64,000 nucleotides of DNA from Euwallacea fornicatus (lineage: Eukaryota; Arthropoda; Insecta; Coleoptera; Curculionidae). The position numbers and the translations under genes are program-made. The stretch is taken from positions 3,782,001 through 3,846,000 of the forward strand of contig NC_089552.1 of assembly GCF_040115645.1 (NCBI RefSeq), given 5' to 3'. Under the pieces are notes generated by a model. That model was not told the origin of the DNA. It made no database searches and worked only from the letters and a program-made list of their open reading frames with translations. Shown in pieces: positions 45,951 through 60,300 of this stretch. Each line of letters opens with the position of its first letter. Within the stretch, counting starts at the first letter, position 1.

Positions 45951-48900
45951 CAATTCATATTAAGCAACTAAATATAAGATTCTCCAGAGGGGAACATTAC
46001 AGATCCACATTCCTGGAAACATAATTGATGAAACTTTCGAACAACGATACAGCCTCCTTTTACCTTATTTTCCTAATATGTCCTCCCATTTTCAGGCCTT
46101 CCAATCCTTAGTAAGGACTATTTGAACACTGTGACATCTTTTCGAACTGAATAAACTTTCCTTTCAATGTGCCTTCTTCCGAGTAGAAAAACTCTCGTAT
46201 ATTCTTCATGAAAGTGTACAAAAGAAGAACCTTTTTAAGATATGTTTCCCCTAATAAATAGGGCCCAAGGATAATTACCAACAAAGCAAAGTTCAGTCTT
46301 AAGAAATTTAAGTAACTATTTTAAGACACATTCCTCACGTAACTTCTTATGAATAAAAAAGGACATTCCTGTTTCAAAGCACTGCCATTTGATTTAAAAT
46401 CCCCACAATTAATGGATTCGCATTTTCTATCATTGTAATTTGGACACCACTACCAACTGAACAATCAAATACCCCTAATGATTTTTTTTCCAAAAAGGAA
46501 GTTCCCTCAGTTACACCTAACTTAACAGCACCACATGAGGTTCAACATCTCGTCGACAACAACTGCAAGGAAGTTTTAACGTTGGGGGTTAGTATGAGGC
46601 AATTTTCGTAAATGCATTGGGGGGATGACCTCGGCTAAAATAAACCTCATTGCCCGAAAGGGCAGACTGAAAGTTTTTAATTAAAATAGTGCAGGTTCAT
46701 TCAAGTTGATATATCAATAACTGCAATATAATGTTTTTTCACTACGTTGAATGAAATCGGCCCTAAATTTTTGTTGCTGCAATTTTGAGGCTTCGTATAT
46801 ATACAGTGAAATGACGTTTAAGTTTTTTTTCAGTAAATGAAGAAATTTATTAAAATGACCCCTCTGGATTCCCAAAAATTAATCGCTTTTCTCTTATTCA
46901 TAATTCCATTTTCCCTTTCTTCTTTCAGTTCGTTTCTCAACAGATCCTTTCTCTCCTGCCTCAATTATAATTTCTTTGATTTTCCATACTTTAAGCTATT
47001 GTTCTCCAATGAATGTTCATTTGGAATTTCTTCGTAATAATTTTTTTTCTCTCATAAATTTTCCTACAATAAAGCTTAATATGAGCCGTTTTTCAATTCA
47101 TTAAAGGCTTTATTCACTTCTTAAGCACTTCATCTTTGGAAATGATTAATTTGTAAATATTCTCATATCCTTCAGATATCCTGTTCAGTATTCTTTTTCT
47201 TATTCACCATTTTCTGCTTCATTTCTCCGTCCATTTCACACAGATTCTCACTCTACACCGTCTCAATTACAATTTCTACTCTCATAAAGGTTTTCTATTT
47301 CACACTAACACAGCGATGCAGGCTGAGAATTTTCCAACTATCTTCTGGAAGCCGTCTCTGTGTGGAGCGGAGATTTTAATTTTCCTTTCGTGCTTGGGCT
47401 GCTTACGTTACAAATAATGAATAAAATATCCGACAGTGCAGAGCCGTAAAATGAGACCTACATAATACTTTAAAAAGACATTGCAAAACCCTTATTCCTA
47501 ACCTTTATGAGGCGCTTTGAACCGCTTACTATGTAGTGAACGTTCGCTGGATTTTGTAGGGGCAAAAAGGGCCAATTCCGATAAATCATTTCCATTTGAG
47601 GGCAAATAAAAATGTCCGTCTTTTGTGCCTCGAACGCGACGAACCGAGAAGTTTTTTAAAATATTGAAAAGTGGCCTGCTCAGAAGCACGAAAGTTCAGC
47701 CAGTTTAATGTTTGTTGCAGCCTATTAAGAGCTAAAACTAGGTTACAAACCCCCTGGCAATTGACCTTTAAGGGCCCAACTAAAATGTCAACCTAGACAT
47801 AATTGCAGAGGAGCCCTACAGACCGAGAATGCCAGCTAAATTAGCCGGTAAAACTCGTGGTTCATGAACCGCTCAGTGTTGCTTGTAAGGTCGCTCTATT
47901 CTTTTGTCTTTCATTGTAGGTTTAAAATAATCTAAAGCCGAATATACGAATAGGTTTTAACCTGCAGTGTAGGAATATACACGCAAACAACAGGGATGCT
48001 AACCGGGAATAGAACATGAAATGGCGCTCGTGCGGTTTCGCGTTGCCGGCCAGATTAGAAATTATGTTTAGGGAACTGTGGTCAGGGAACAAATTGGTCA
48101 TTTTGCACGAGGGGGCCTATACAAGTGTGGTTTGGTGGCATATCTAATATATATCTCCCTTGCGAAGATCTAATTCAAATATTGATGGGCACTATGGATA
48201 ATTAGTCTCGTCGTTTAATACCAGACCTTCAATGAAGCACATTCCAGAATTATCGATTTGACGATCAGATTGCCACAATATTCTAAGGCCGCACAGTTCT
48301 TGTACAATTAAGACGCCTCCCTGAGATGCCAAGAGGAGAAAATCTGGAAATGTCCCAAGAACGCAGCAATTCCCTTCATTTCTTTAGTCATTAGAGAAAC
48401 ATTCTTTACTTTTTATTTTCTAAAATTTTATCAACCCTAAAATACACAGCATCATAAAACTAAATGTTCCATAACAAAAAAGAAACACATAGGGTCCTCT
48501 TCTTCTTCGGAAACTCCTATTCACGACCCCATGAAACTGCGGGTGTATCGGGCCCGAGCGACTTTCCAAAAGTTTTATATTAATTTAGTAAGTTGGCCCA
48601 AACGAATACAAAGGGACACTGGCCCTTTGTTTTTGTCTAAAAGGGCGAGAAATTTATTAGACACGGTACAGCGGATGTTTCTTGATTAAATTTAGGACCA
48701 TACGATAATTCGTAATGGAGACCTTTGGTGCATCGATCGATGCTTAAATGAATTGGACACCTTTTGCATACTATCCATCAACGTTGCAAAGAGTTTACAC
48801 AAGGGTTGTTGGTATTAGGGATAAATGTCAGCAGGTCATATGTACGCTTCATAAATTTCCTATTGTTTGTCGACGAAGGAGAGAACAGAGGACGGGTGCC

Positions 48901-51900
48901 ATTTTAGGCATCCTAAGGGCGATTAAAAACGAGTCAAAAAAGAGTCTTCGAGACCATGATTGATAATGGGCTGTCCCTGGAATTCCCTGGAATAATTAAG
49001 AATGTAAAAGGACGAAATTGTAGATCCAATTTCAGTTCTGAGGGTACTATTGTATCGCTTTTGAGTTTCATTTGATACACTACAATGGGTACCTTTCCAG
49101 TTGAAAAAAAAAATTAGTAGAAGTAGTTGGATAGGGGTGAAAAATTTGAACATTGAAAATAATGCATGAAATGCCTTTTTTAAAATAAAACTATACGTGT
49201 TTAATCATTTTTTTTTAATATCAGAATTATGAAAGTTATAAGCCTGTTACAATATTTTTGCAAGAACTATATAATCTATTGAAAAATATGTTAAAATCCT
49301 CTTTTCCTACTCTGATTTCGATTACATAAAATTTTACAAAAAAAATAGCATTAAAATATATAAATTTTTCTGATTTTCACCAAATAAAATTCTCGAATAT
49401 TGCAATATTCATACCATACTCAAACCATTTTACCATTAACAAGATACCCAAAAATATATGTACATAGATGTAACTGTGGCAAATACTATTCATGGTTTTT
49501 GTTCGATAAAGATATATGTTTGAGACTCAAAAACACTCTATCTAATACTTCAAGGTGTTCTCAGATCTGCACTACACAAAACTTTGAAAAACGTCAATAT
49601 TCAGATCTTATTGAAACTATTTATCTAACCAGATGTTTTCTTTAAGGTCAATTGTTATATAGTAAATATCTTCGAGAATATACTGAGACGCCTTCATCAA
49701 GGTAATATTTTCAATACTTCCACTAGGTAAAATTCCAAAAACGAAAATACTCAAACTTTATTCAAATTCTTCCATTACGCGATTGATTTACTTAACAACA
49801 AAGAGGTTCTCTGAAACTAAACCTCATGTTAAAGGGAATGCTACATATTTCTTTAAGAGGTTAATGCGGTTAAATGCTTTAACTTGCGCTAGATAGATGC
49901 TAAAGTTTTGTACTTAATTTTCCACCTGTTAAAATTCGCAGAAAAATCTATACTCATTTTGAATTCAAATTATTTGCTTGGAGAAAAGTTTTCTATGGTC
50001 AAAAATATAATGGGCCTCGCTCGAACAAATCGATGAGCCTGATACTGGGATTTCCAGGAGATACAATTCTCAAAACCAGGAATGCTCGGGTTCTACTCAA
50101 GCAATTTACTTTAAAAAATTGTTTCTTTAAATTTCTGATGACCCAACTCAAAGTATTAAAATATTTAAAATATATACGTCGTCTGACTCCAACTAGATAA
50201 AAGTGTCAACTATTGCAATACTTGCACGCTACTGAAGCAATCTGCTTGATAAAATCAATATCTCCTTTCAGTTTCAGTACAATACAAAAGAATATGCTGA
50301 TACTCTTCACGTTTCAGATTTTCCCTAGATGACATTCTCAGAAAGGCCAATACAGACTCAATTGGTCTCTAAAAGCCCCCTCTCCCTGCATTGCTCAAGA
50401 AAGCAGTGCTTAAGTATTATCAAACACATGGCAAATAACGAATTTAATAGATGTGCAGTGACTATTGCGAGTTTTTTCTATAGACTGAGATTCAAGTTAA
50501 ACATATTCCTCGTGCTTCTGATGCCCTGCAAAAGACCCATTTCCCATTATTATACCAACCAGTGACGATCCTTTCCAAATGTTTCAGGAGTATTTAATTT
50601 GGTGCACTACACTTAAACAAAAGTGGCTCCACCGCAGGGAAATAAAAAAGGGTTTTTCCAATTTTTCAAAGAATGGACGACGGCATGCTTTCGATCTTAT
50701 TAGCTAATGGATAATCCCAGTGGGGTGTCTGCACGCAAGGCCTTTGAATATTATCTAAACGTGTCACGCCCAGTTTGGAGACGTCGTTGTTGGTGCAATC
50801 CGGCAATTGATTTAGATTTAGGTAACGGATAGAACAGGCCTAATGCCTGAGACCTAAATATAGGTCACCACGTATAGCAAAATAAGGATATTTCCGTGTT
50901 ACGTAATTATCGTCTAATGCTCGCAGTTGATTAGGGGCGAAATGGCAATATCCCTTAAATGGAATTAATACGTTTTACGACTCTTATAAAACGTTATTTG
51001 GAAAGACAACCACGTAGCCCCGCTTACTTAATAATTTCAGTCTTTTCTCTCATTTAGGGATTCCTTTTAGGGACCAAAAGCCGAAATGACATGATGAATC
51101 AAGCGAGTTGGAAAAATTAGGCTAAATTGTGGTTTGGTTTGTAATTAAAGGGGGAGCATTTTCCCTCGTTTCTGTGGATCAGACTTTGAATTATTATGAT
51201 GAGACAAAGAACTGGGATTGTAAAATAATGAACGAGGCTAGTTATCGCTTATTATAATGCAGGCACTCCCAGATAATGAGATATGGGACAAATGTCTCGT
51301 TATTGTTGAGGAATTGTGTCAAGGAAAGCGGATTCTGCAATTGCTTAAAAAACAACCTTTAGAAATTAAATACAGTATCTTTTTCACCATGCACATGAAT
51401 TTTTAATGAGTGCAAGCGAAAGGCAAATAATCGAGTGATAAGTGCGAGGGAGACAGGCTACCGTCGTTGACTCGCAAGCAATAGGCCTTAAACCGAGTAC
51501 GAATCATGTTACAAAAAGGGTTGTTTTTCAATTGATGCGTTCCAAAATGCAATTTTCACCGTGGTGTTTCTAAAGGTATAGCTACATTAAAATGTCCCAT
51601 GGAATTTGTTCTCGAAGAATGCGTTAAAATTTACATGTATGTACGTAATTTGCGTCCTCCAAATCACGTAGAACTACACCCCATCTCGAATTGAAGCGTA
51701 CTGCTTGCGAGTCAACGACGCTAGCCGATCGTTGACAATGGAAAGGGAAACGGTAGTCTATCTCCGTCGCACTTATCAATCGCCTAATTGCTTCTTGCTT
51801 GCACTCATGAAAACTCCATATGCACAACAGCGAAAAAGATATTTAAGGCCAATTTATAAAACCTCTACAACTCTCCCTGGTTACCAATCGCTCTCAGAAC

Positions 51901-53056
51901 CAAAACTCCACCATATTGAATATGTAGGTCTGCTCCGTTATAGAGCTTTAAATTAGATTAAAGATATGGGAGTAAACACAGTCAAATTCGCCATAAACCT
52001 TTTATGGTTGGTGCTACGGGCGAGGCATTGCAAATTCAGTCCTGGATTTATCGTCGAGGTTTGTGACAATAAAACCTTAATGAGAACACGAAGACAAAGT
52101 CGTCTATTCTAATGCGGTTTCCGGCGATAACGTATTATCTTTTAGGGCAAAACTTATGAAATTTTAATGTTTCGCTGCATCGCAATAATTACACCAAGCG
52201 GGGAGTGGCAATAAAGCGCGAGTTACAAATCACAGTTCAGGAAATTACAGAGTTTTAAATATGGAGGAGACTTTATTAAACTGAAAGTGTTGAGAAGTAT
52301 GTGTTCGAAACGAGAGTCCGAAAACGCGTGAAAATTAATTAACAAAAACACCATTTAGCGCTACTCATAATGAAGCGGCAAACTGTGGGCTAAAATCCCG
52401 TGTGTAAACAATCAAAAATAAATAAAGCAAACTTCATATTTCGTGGGCATTTGTGAGCTTAATACTTACTTCACATGTTAATTCTTGCAGGTGCTATTTC
52501 TGCTTTTGAAAAGCACTTTGCGTTGCCATCGTAAATGCTAACACCAGGATTCAGAAATGGGGCAAAGTCCGCCTGCCGAGACGGCAGCAAGGTGGCAATT
52601 TGCATTTCTAGCCCTAAACGCAATCTAAAACAGGACAGGGCTGGAAGAGTTTAGTCTGGAGATGATTCTCTGCACAGGGTACCTCACACTTTCTGACGAA
52701 GTCAGACTTTGGGATCTCAGACACTACAAAAGAACATAGTCGGTTAGATAGTGGTAAAGTCGCGGATTACCTGCTCAATCAAATGCAAAATTTTGAAAAA
52801 ACCACTCGCAATTGGCACTTTAAATCGTCTTTGCAACGATATAATTGCATGCGATATGAGACGTTTCCACTTTAAGTCTCCATCATCAAACGTGTCTTCT
52901 TTATAAGGTGTACAAGATTTTTCTCGCAAATTTGGTCTATAGTGAGTCTCATATAGCCCATGATTTAACGCAATAGCTCAGAAAATCGACATATCTATAA
53001 TTTTGACTCTGATGAACTTGTCTACTTTGCGATCAGCCATATGAGGTTTATTGAAA
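45951..53056. other. No gene recognised (7.1 kb)
   Basis: No supported exon or transposon end. About 46,840-47,300 is pyrimidine-rich. About 49,380-50,300 has loosely recurring TACTCAAA/CAATATT words that may be another worn repeat. The longest frames overlap on both strands without domains. Confidence 0.4.
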
Positions 53057-53058
53057 TA

Positions 53059-53714
53059 TATAGTTTCCCATATTAAACTATACACTGTAAAAGGCAAATA
53101 AAAACCTTCTAATCAAGATAAAAATATTTTTTCTTGGACTAATATATATCTAATTATATGAGATTTACTATTAACTTAGACACCTCTTCAATTTTTAAAA
53201 ATCATATCAATTTTGAATTCTAAGTTCAAACATTGGCATTACCCGGAAAAGCAAATCTCCATCTAGATCTTGATCCACGAAAGAAAAATTCATCCCTTTT
53301 CTTAAGATTGAGTTAGTTATCAAAATAAGTGGTACTGTAACAATTTTTTTCTTCATTTTGATCCGCGCATGTTCGTCATTGGCGAAAAAATTCGTGCTAA
53401 CTGTTTACCAAAAAACTCCACAGCTCAAAAGTCATTGTTTGGCGTGGTGTAGCAACAATTTTTGAGCTAAAAGAGTAGAGTCGAAATAAAACTGCAATAA
53501 TAGACTGAGATTTACTTCACCAGACGATGGAAAATTTTGAATTCAAAATTACATTTAGAAGATATGATTTTTTTAAACTCAATAGTTATCTAAGTTAATA
53601 ATATTATAAATCTCATAGAATTAGTTAAATGTTAATACAATAAAAGATTTTTCACTTTAATTGGAATGTTTTTATTTGACTTATGAAGTGAATAGTCAAA
53701 TATGGGGAGCCCTG
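53059..53714. mobile_element. Foldback element with about 170-bp arms and an inner hairpin
   Basis: 656 bp flanked by TA (53,057-53,058 and 53,715-53,716). Left arm 53,059-53,235 and right arm about 53,535-53,714 are inverted copies. Shared landmarks are CCCATATT..ACTAT.CACT, CAAATAAAAAC, ATGAGATTTA, ATTAACTTAGA, AAAAATCATAT and TTTTGAATTC. The right terminus reads inward as CAGGGCTCCCC, matching the CAGGG ends used by other elements here. Inside the loop a second hairpin pairs AGCTCAAAA with TTTTTGAGCT around 53,420-53,470. No coding sequence. Confidence 0.85.
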
Positions 53715-53716
53715 TA

Positions 53717-55205
53717 CAACGGTTTGGAGCACCACAGGCATATTGATGACTCAAAATGCGAAAGTATCCCTGAAATAGGGACCTACTAAAAGGTCCCTGC
53801 AGCTAAGGCTTTCTGAGCGTAGTGATGGCTCCTGAGTATTAAACAGCGAAGCAGCTCGTGGTTGTCCGAATTTTCAAAAGAATAGGAGCTTCGTTATTTG
53901 CAATATCAAAATAAATACACAGGACAAGAATTTGATTATTACAGGTTCTCATAATTTCCCGATGTTTTCACCTTCGCTGATTTTCGCTTTTAAAAAACAC
54001 TCAAGGAAAGGCCAGAAAAGGATATCAACCATTGCAGCAACGAAGTTGATCAACAGTTTGACTTTTTTTTGTGAAAGGCTGAACCGCTGGCCGGATCGTT
54101 TGGCTGAGAAACACGATCGCTCGATAAAGATAAAAAACACGAAATTTACAGTTTGCCCTATTAAAACTCATTAGACAACAAAGCAGAGGCATAAAACCAA
54201 AATGATTAAATTCAGTCATAGAGAATTCGGTTTCCATTGGCCTTTGTATTTAACAATGCATATTCGGCGATAACATGAAGCTTTAAAGCTGTTTTTGCGG
54301 TTCACAGAGAGTGACGCTGCCACTGCTTTTCCTTGGGTGGGGCCGTTGTGGGGATTAATCCTGGCCGATAAAAGAAAAAGAGGAATGTCAGATGCAACGC
54401 GATATAGCCGATGACACCCTATCAATTCGCCAGACCTATCATATCGATTGGAAGTAATAAAATGCCGGGCTCGTCCCTAATCAGTGTCATGAAGGCCTTT
54501 GGGTGTAACTCGAACTATATCGAGATATTTTTGCATAAAAGGATATAATTTATTTTCCATAAAAAATGAGCGTGTACTGCTACACGGACGCACACACATG
54601 ACAAGAATAACTGAAAGACTGTAAATTCGAGCAAGTTGGAAAAACAATCGGCACCACTGGACTATTCTGAACCCTATTTGCCTTACAAGACAGCCCCGCT
54701 TCCCTTCCAACATTTTATTAGAGTAAAAATACATTTTAAAATGCATTTCTTTCTTTTCTTTGCATTTTATCCATTATTATTTATACATAAATGCATAGTA
54801 AGTGTTTTTGTCACGCTGGCAGAGAGACCAAATGGCCGATAGTTTTTTCTCTGAAAATAAAGATTTTTCATGCATATTTGAGAGTCTCTGTTGTTTATGC
54901 CACCTTAGGTCAACACAGCCCGACTGAGCACCTATATCGATAATTGACACAATTTCCTGTCGATTAGTATTGGCAATGTTTGTTTTATTTTGCATTTTAT
55001 TAACATAGCGGTGCACTCCTGAATCGATAATGGCATTATAGAGAGCTGTTTCAGAATTGTAATTGGCGTATTATCGCTGAATCACGTAATGATGCCCATT
55101 TCTGTGTTACCTTTATTACGGCACTACTTATATCTAGTACAGAAAAAGGTCTTATAAACAGATTGAGAACTGTGATTTTATAAGTTTTTAGTGGGTATAC
55201 CTATA
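53717..55205. other. No gene recognised
   Basis: AT-rich; many short overlapping frames on both strands, none with a domain. Confidence 0.4.
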
Positions 55206-55995
55206 TAGGGTGTTCCAGAAACTATTGTGCAAATGAGTATTAGGTGCTAGAGAGTAAAAAGTAGCGCGATTCGGCTAAACTTTTCCCTCTGCAGGGAGTT
55301 AAAGTTATCGTTTATGGCTAAATATTTTTAATTATTGTCCCTGATTATATTAAACTTTATTAAACATAATCCCATAGCTATTCACTCTGTTGCTACGTAC
55401 AGATTTGAATACCAATTACTTCGAAAAACCTAAAAAAAAATCTAGTGGATTCAAGTCGGGGCTTCGTGGTGGCCACAGATGTTCACTACCCCGACTAAAC
55501 CATTGATGTAGAAAATTTATACTCAAAAACTCTCTTAAGTGTATAAGGCAGAGCAACAAACTAAGGCAGCGTTCTGCATGTACCAAAAACTTTGTCTTAA
55601 GGCTAGAGGAACATCCTCCAAAACTACGGGTAAGTGGTTTTTCAAGAAGCTCAAGGGCCATACTATTTTAGGAAAATCTATGTTTAAAGTGATCTTCTCT
55701 CATTAAAGGAAAAATTTTCCATGTTGGAAAAATGGCCGTTGCTCCAATTAAATATGACACTAATTGGAAATGTTGCTCCGTGGGTTTATTAACGAACGAA
55801 AGCCCATATTGGTTTTGGGGCGACAAGTTGCAGGAATCACTTCTAGTTTGAGAATCTTTTACCAACAATGTTGGAACAGGCGTAGAATGGTATGTTCAAA
55901 TTTTCTATTCCCTTAAAAATCCAGATATTGATGATTTGCGATGGGTGTCAGCGTCGCTTCTGAGATACGTCTGGCGCTTCTTCCGGTGTTCTGAA
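55206..55995 (-). mobile_element. Decayed mariner-like element with transposase fragments
   Basis: The left end TAGGGTGTTCCAGAAAC follows TA. Minus-strand fragments include PVVLEDVPLALRQSFWYMQNAAL, LREFLSINFLHQWFSRGSEH and WPPRSPDLNPLDFFLGF. These are the catalytic and C-terminal blocks of insect mariner-like transposases of the WPPRSPDL.PLDFF type. Multiple stops. The right limit is approximate; no clean right TIR seen. Confidence 0.7.
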
Positions 55996-57358
55996 GAAAA
56001 TTTCCTCTTTTTGATCCATAGTGAAATTTTTGTTATTCAGTTTTCCCGTTTTGAACTATTAGAACTAGTCTGACCCAGTTCCTCCCCAAATAGTAGGAGA
56101 TTTCCTTTATGCTCTGCAAACCTCATTCATTTGGGAATATCTGGTATTTTAAGAAAATATACCGAATTCTTACACTTAATATATTGCAAAAGTGCAAAAA
56201 TGTATCCACCAAAATGTAATTATAATTTCTCTTGTAGGTAATTTTTCTCATTGTTCGGTTGCAAATTTACATATTACAATATGTATTATCTTTGTATCAT
56301 CATTAAAATGTTGCAAATTTTTAAAGTGTTTGGAATTTGCGCTGAAGGGATAATGGTGGAATATCGCATTTCCGCCACAAGCACTAGTTAATCTTACGCT
56401 TTGACTTAATTACAGTAAAACTTTTAATTAATTATTAGCTCTATTACTTATTTCTTATTGAAAACCATTTAATTTCACGCCTAGCTGTCTAACTCAAGGA
56501 TTTTGCATTGTAGGCATTATCGGACATATTTGAAGGCGAAATTCCAGAAACTTTGTTACCATTGAAAAGCTTATTGAAAATATTTTCCGAAAATATGTTA
56601 CAACCATGCCCGTGTTATTAAAAAAAATGACTTGAGATGGTTGGAGAGCATTTGATAGAGGGTAGCGAGTTCATTATGCCCTTAATCATCTTCCACCATC
56701 ATATTGTGGTATTTTTATATATTATTGTATTTTTCCATTGCCGGCATAATTTTCAAGATATTGGCATTTACACTTAAAAAAAAACGCCATGTAGAATATA
56801 ACCACAATAAAGAAACTGAGTACTCATATCACGTTATGAAACGTTTCCCATTGCTCTGTGCCGGCAATTTCACTTTCAAGACTTTCAAAACTGTAATAGC
56901 AGTCAAGCGAACACTTGTTGGACTACATCTTGAAGCATCTTTATTAAGAAGCTCTTTGTCTTGATCTCAACCATTCAATGAGAGGAGATAAGTCCAGGGA
57001 GGAAATGCAGCTTTACACCCTTTAACTACATTAAAACAGCCACTGGATATAATTAGGAGCACTGGTTAGCCAATTATTTCTTTTATTTTAACGTGAGATT
57101 CGTTTCCAGAAGACCCAAAATGAGACACGAGATGATGCTGATAATAACACATGGGGCATCATTTCCTTGAATACGTAATTGATTATTAAGAAGTTTAAAA
57201 AATTTTCAAATTACCTAGCTTAGGCCTCGCCACTTCACTATAGTCACCTTTATCTAATCGACTGGCACTTCAACAATTTTTGCAGTATTTTAACTCACCA
57301 TTTAATGTTTGGTAGCAACAATTTTCCATATTGTCTATCTGGAAGCAGAGTGTACACA
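55996..57358. other. Intergenic, upstream of the acid phosphatase gene
   Basis: AT-rich with no TATA box at a convincing distance from 57,359. A GATA-type TTATCTAA occurs at about 57,250. The + frame 56,704-56,964 has no recognisable domain. Confidence 0.4.
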
Positions 57359-60300
57359 ATGGCCGGCTTCAAGGGTATTGTGGTATTGGTTGTGGTTGCA
57401 AGTTTGGCGGGGGCCAGCCCTGTCAGAGACGATGATGAGCTGAAAGCGGTGGTTGTGGTAAGTTTTTTTTTTTGTTATCGTTATGTAAAATTCGCGAATA
57501 TGCTGCAACAAGTCCCATATCTACATAGTTATGTGCAAATATAGTGGAATTTAGATTTTTGCTGTGAATACATAAGGAATTATCTAAGAAATGTAGTGGT
57601 TATGAGCGAAAACAACCTTGTATGTGCTGTGTGTTGATTATTAGACTTAGATTAGTATACAAAATAATATGGGGATTGTGTTATTTCTAGCTCTTCAGAC
57701 ATGGTGACCGAACGCCATTAAGTTCTTGGCCCAATGATGAATATTTTGAAAACGCAACCCTTTTCCCCGAAGGCAATGGACAACTTATCAATGTAAGTAA
57801 CTAAAGCACAGCTTTGAGCCCACGAGAAATTTCGCAACAACCCTCGATGAGAAATATATTTTATTTTACTATTGGAAATATTTCCTCGTTCCCCTCAAAT
57901 TTCATGGCATATTGAAATATTTCTTTCCATTGATAATATTGATTGATCGAATAATTAATATTGAAAGTCTTGCTAAACAGAAAAAAATATGACATACACA
58001 ATACGTAAGGCTCATCAAAAACACATTCATGGGACCGTAGATTTCAGTCACGCGTCCAATAGTTCATAAACATTAGAAACGTCTCTTGGACTGGTGCAAT
58101 AATGCTACTTCATCAAACTTGTTTCTTAATATACTATTGTGATTACGTAGCAAAAATACTCAAATATGTCGTAAGAAAATTCTATGAAGTTATCATTACA
58201 CTTTCTCCGCAGTCCGAAACCGTTTCTACACAGGGTGCCCGAAAAGATCATGTCATAAATTCTAAGGATTATAGAGATGTCTGAAATAATGCTAGTACTT
58301 CCTATGAAAAAATTCTAGCGGCATTCAATGCCAAATTATTCATTCCCAAAGTAAAAAGTTAAAAAAAAAAGTCTTTTTCTTCTAACTTTCAAGCGATTAT
58401 CATGGTGACAACGAATGTTGGACGGTTTCAATACCCTATAGTCACGCTTATTTTTATATATAAATGGACGTTTAATATGTCTTACTTATGCAGGAAAATT
58501 TAAAATTTCTCATTTAAACTAATTCATTTTTTCAGTAAGTTAACGAAACTAGTATTTCCCCTTTTGTAAATAACTGCAAAACTCATTCTTGAAAAATTAA
58601 TTTGATCATATTTTAAACATCATCGTCACAGTCATAGCAGTCAATTTCTATATGTTCATACTGCTATGATCTTGAATTAATATTAACTTCTTCCTTTATA
58701 AAATTTATATTTTCCACCTTTCACGCATAAAATGTATCGTTATATGTATTTGACTATGTCAAAACCGGTAACGTTCTTCGATGTTCTGCATCTTCTGAAT
58801 ATTTAAAATAATTTACGAACTCATCGTCGCTGTTCCTATCCACATTTTTCGTTTTATTAGACTGCTTCGCGTTCCTCCAAATTATACCAGAAGTTCCTGT
58901 TAGAGGTGATTCAAGGATTGGAGTCGAAATATCTGCATAACTTTACAACTCATTAATTTCTTCGCCATTTATCGCCAAGAGCGTGTGAGAAGAATTTTCT
59001 AGTTTTTCCTGGGACCACCTCCATTTATTTCTTTTTCATTCGCTACACATTTTCAGGACTATTGCCCACACTCCGTTGCTTTCCCAGGAATCGTTTTACG
59101 GATAAATCAATTTCTTACCAACGTAAATTTTCAGTCAAGGGTAATAATCGTAAGACTTCTGCACGATTTAACCGATGTATTCCTGCCTTTATAAAACCTG
59201 TTACTATCTATAACTAGTCCCACCGTGAGATAGATGGCGGTGAAAGTCGCCCCTAAAAGCACCCCCTAGCAGTGAGGTGCGGGAGTTGCAGAAAACTATG
59301 ATAAAGCAGACATTTTAGTGAAATAATTAGGATCGATAGTTATGATGTCAAACAGAGATTAGAGAAATCTTTCAGCAATGGAGTTTTGTAGTTACTCTGA
59401 AAAAGCTTTTGTTAACAAGAAATTAATAACAATTAATTAATTACTATTTATTGCCGTCACCCTCACCTCAAGGGAAAAATACGAGAGCTTTTTTCGCCTA
59501 ATCCTACTGTTCAGTTAACACGTTATATCTAACGATGAAAACTAGTCTTCAAAATTTTGTTAAAAAGCCAAGGTAAACTGTTTCCCTAAGGGCTAACGGT
59601 TAAACAAATAAATATCAACATTGTAACGATTCACCTTGGCACTTGACCCTGCTTAATTAATAATACTTAATCAGGAAAATATAATTATATATATATATAT
59701 GATATACAAGTAAATAACAAGTAGAGAAAATATAAATACTTTATCCAAGTTTTAAATGATTTTTATGCAAATAATTTTCGAATAGCGGCGTGTGTTCATA
59801 CTTGGCACAGGTACTTTATGCGACAACTCCAATACCACATTCTAAATTTCAAATAGCTATTCGAGAATTCAAAGGAGGATCTGTGAATTTCAAGTGTTCT
59901 GAAATACAAGTATTTCTATATTATCAAATGGTATAGGGAGTTATCATTGCAGAACAATTTTTTTTAATTCCAAATTAACTACTTATACTGATTAAATTAA
60001 ATTGACAAAAATTTAAGATAAACCTATTATACATACCATTTAATGCTAAATCATTGGAACGTTATTATTTATTCTACAATCTCCTATTTCAAGTGCTGTT
60101 TATACTCGTCTTTATGCGTTAAAAACTTCACGCAGATTACCGCGGAGGGTACATTTGCATCCCAGTTCTAAACGGACAAATTATGCATTCGGAATGTTTT
60201 TCCTTCAATTATATATGGTCACAAATGCAGTGCAACTTTGATATAGATAATTAATAAAACATTTCATTTACTCATGTACATTTTCATTTATATACATTAT

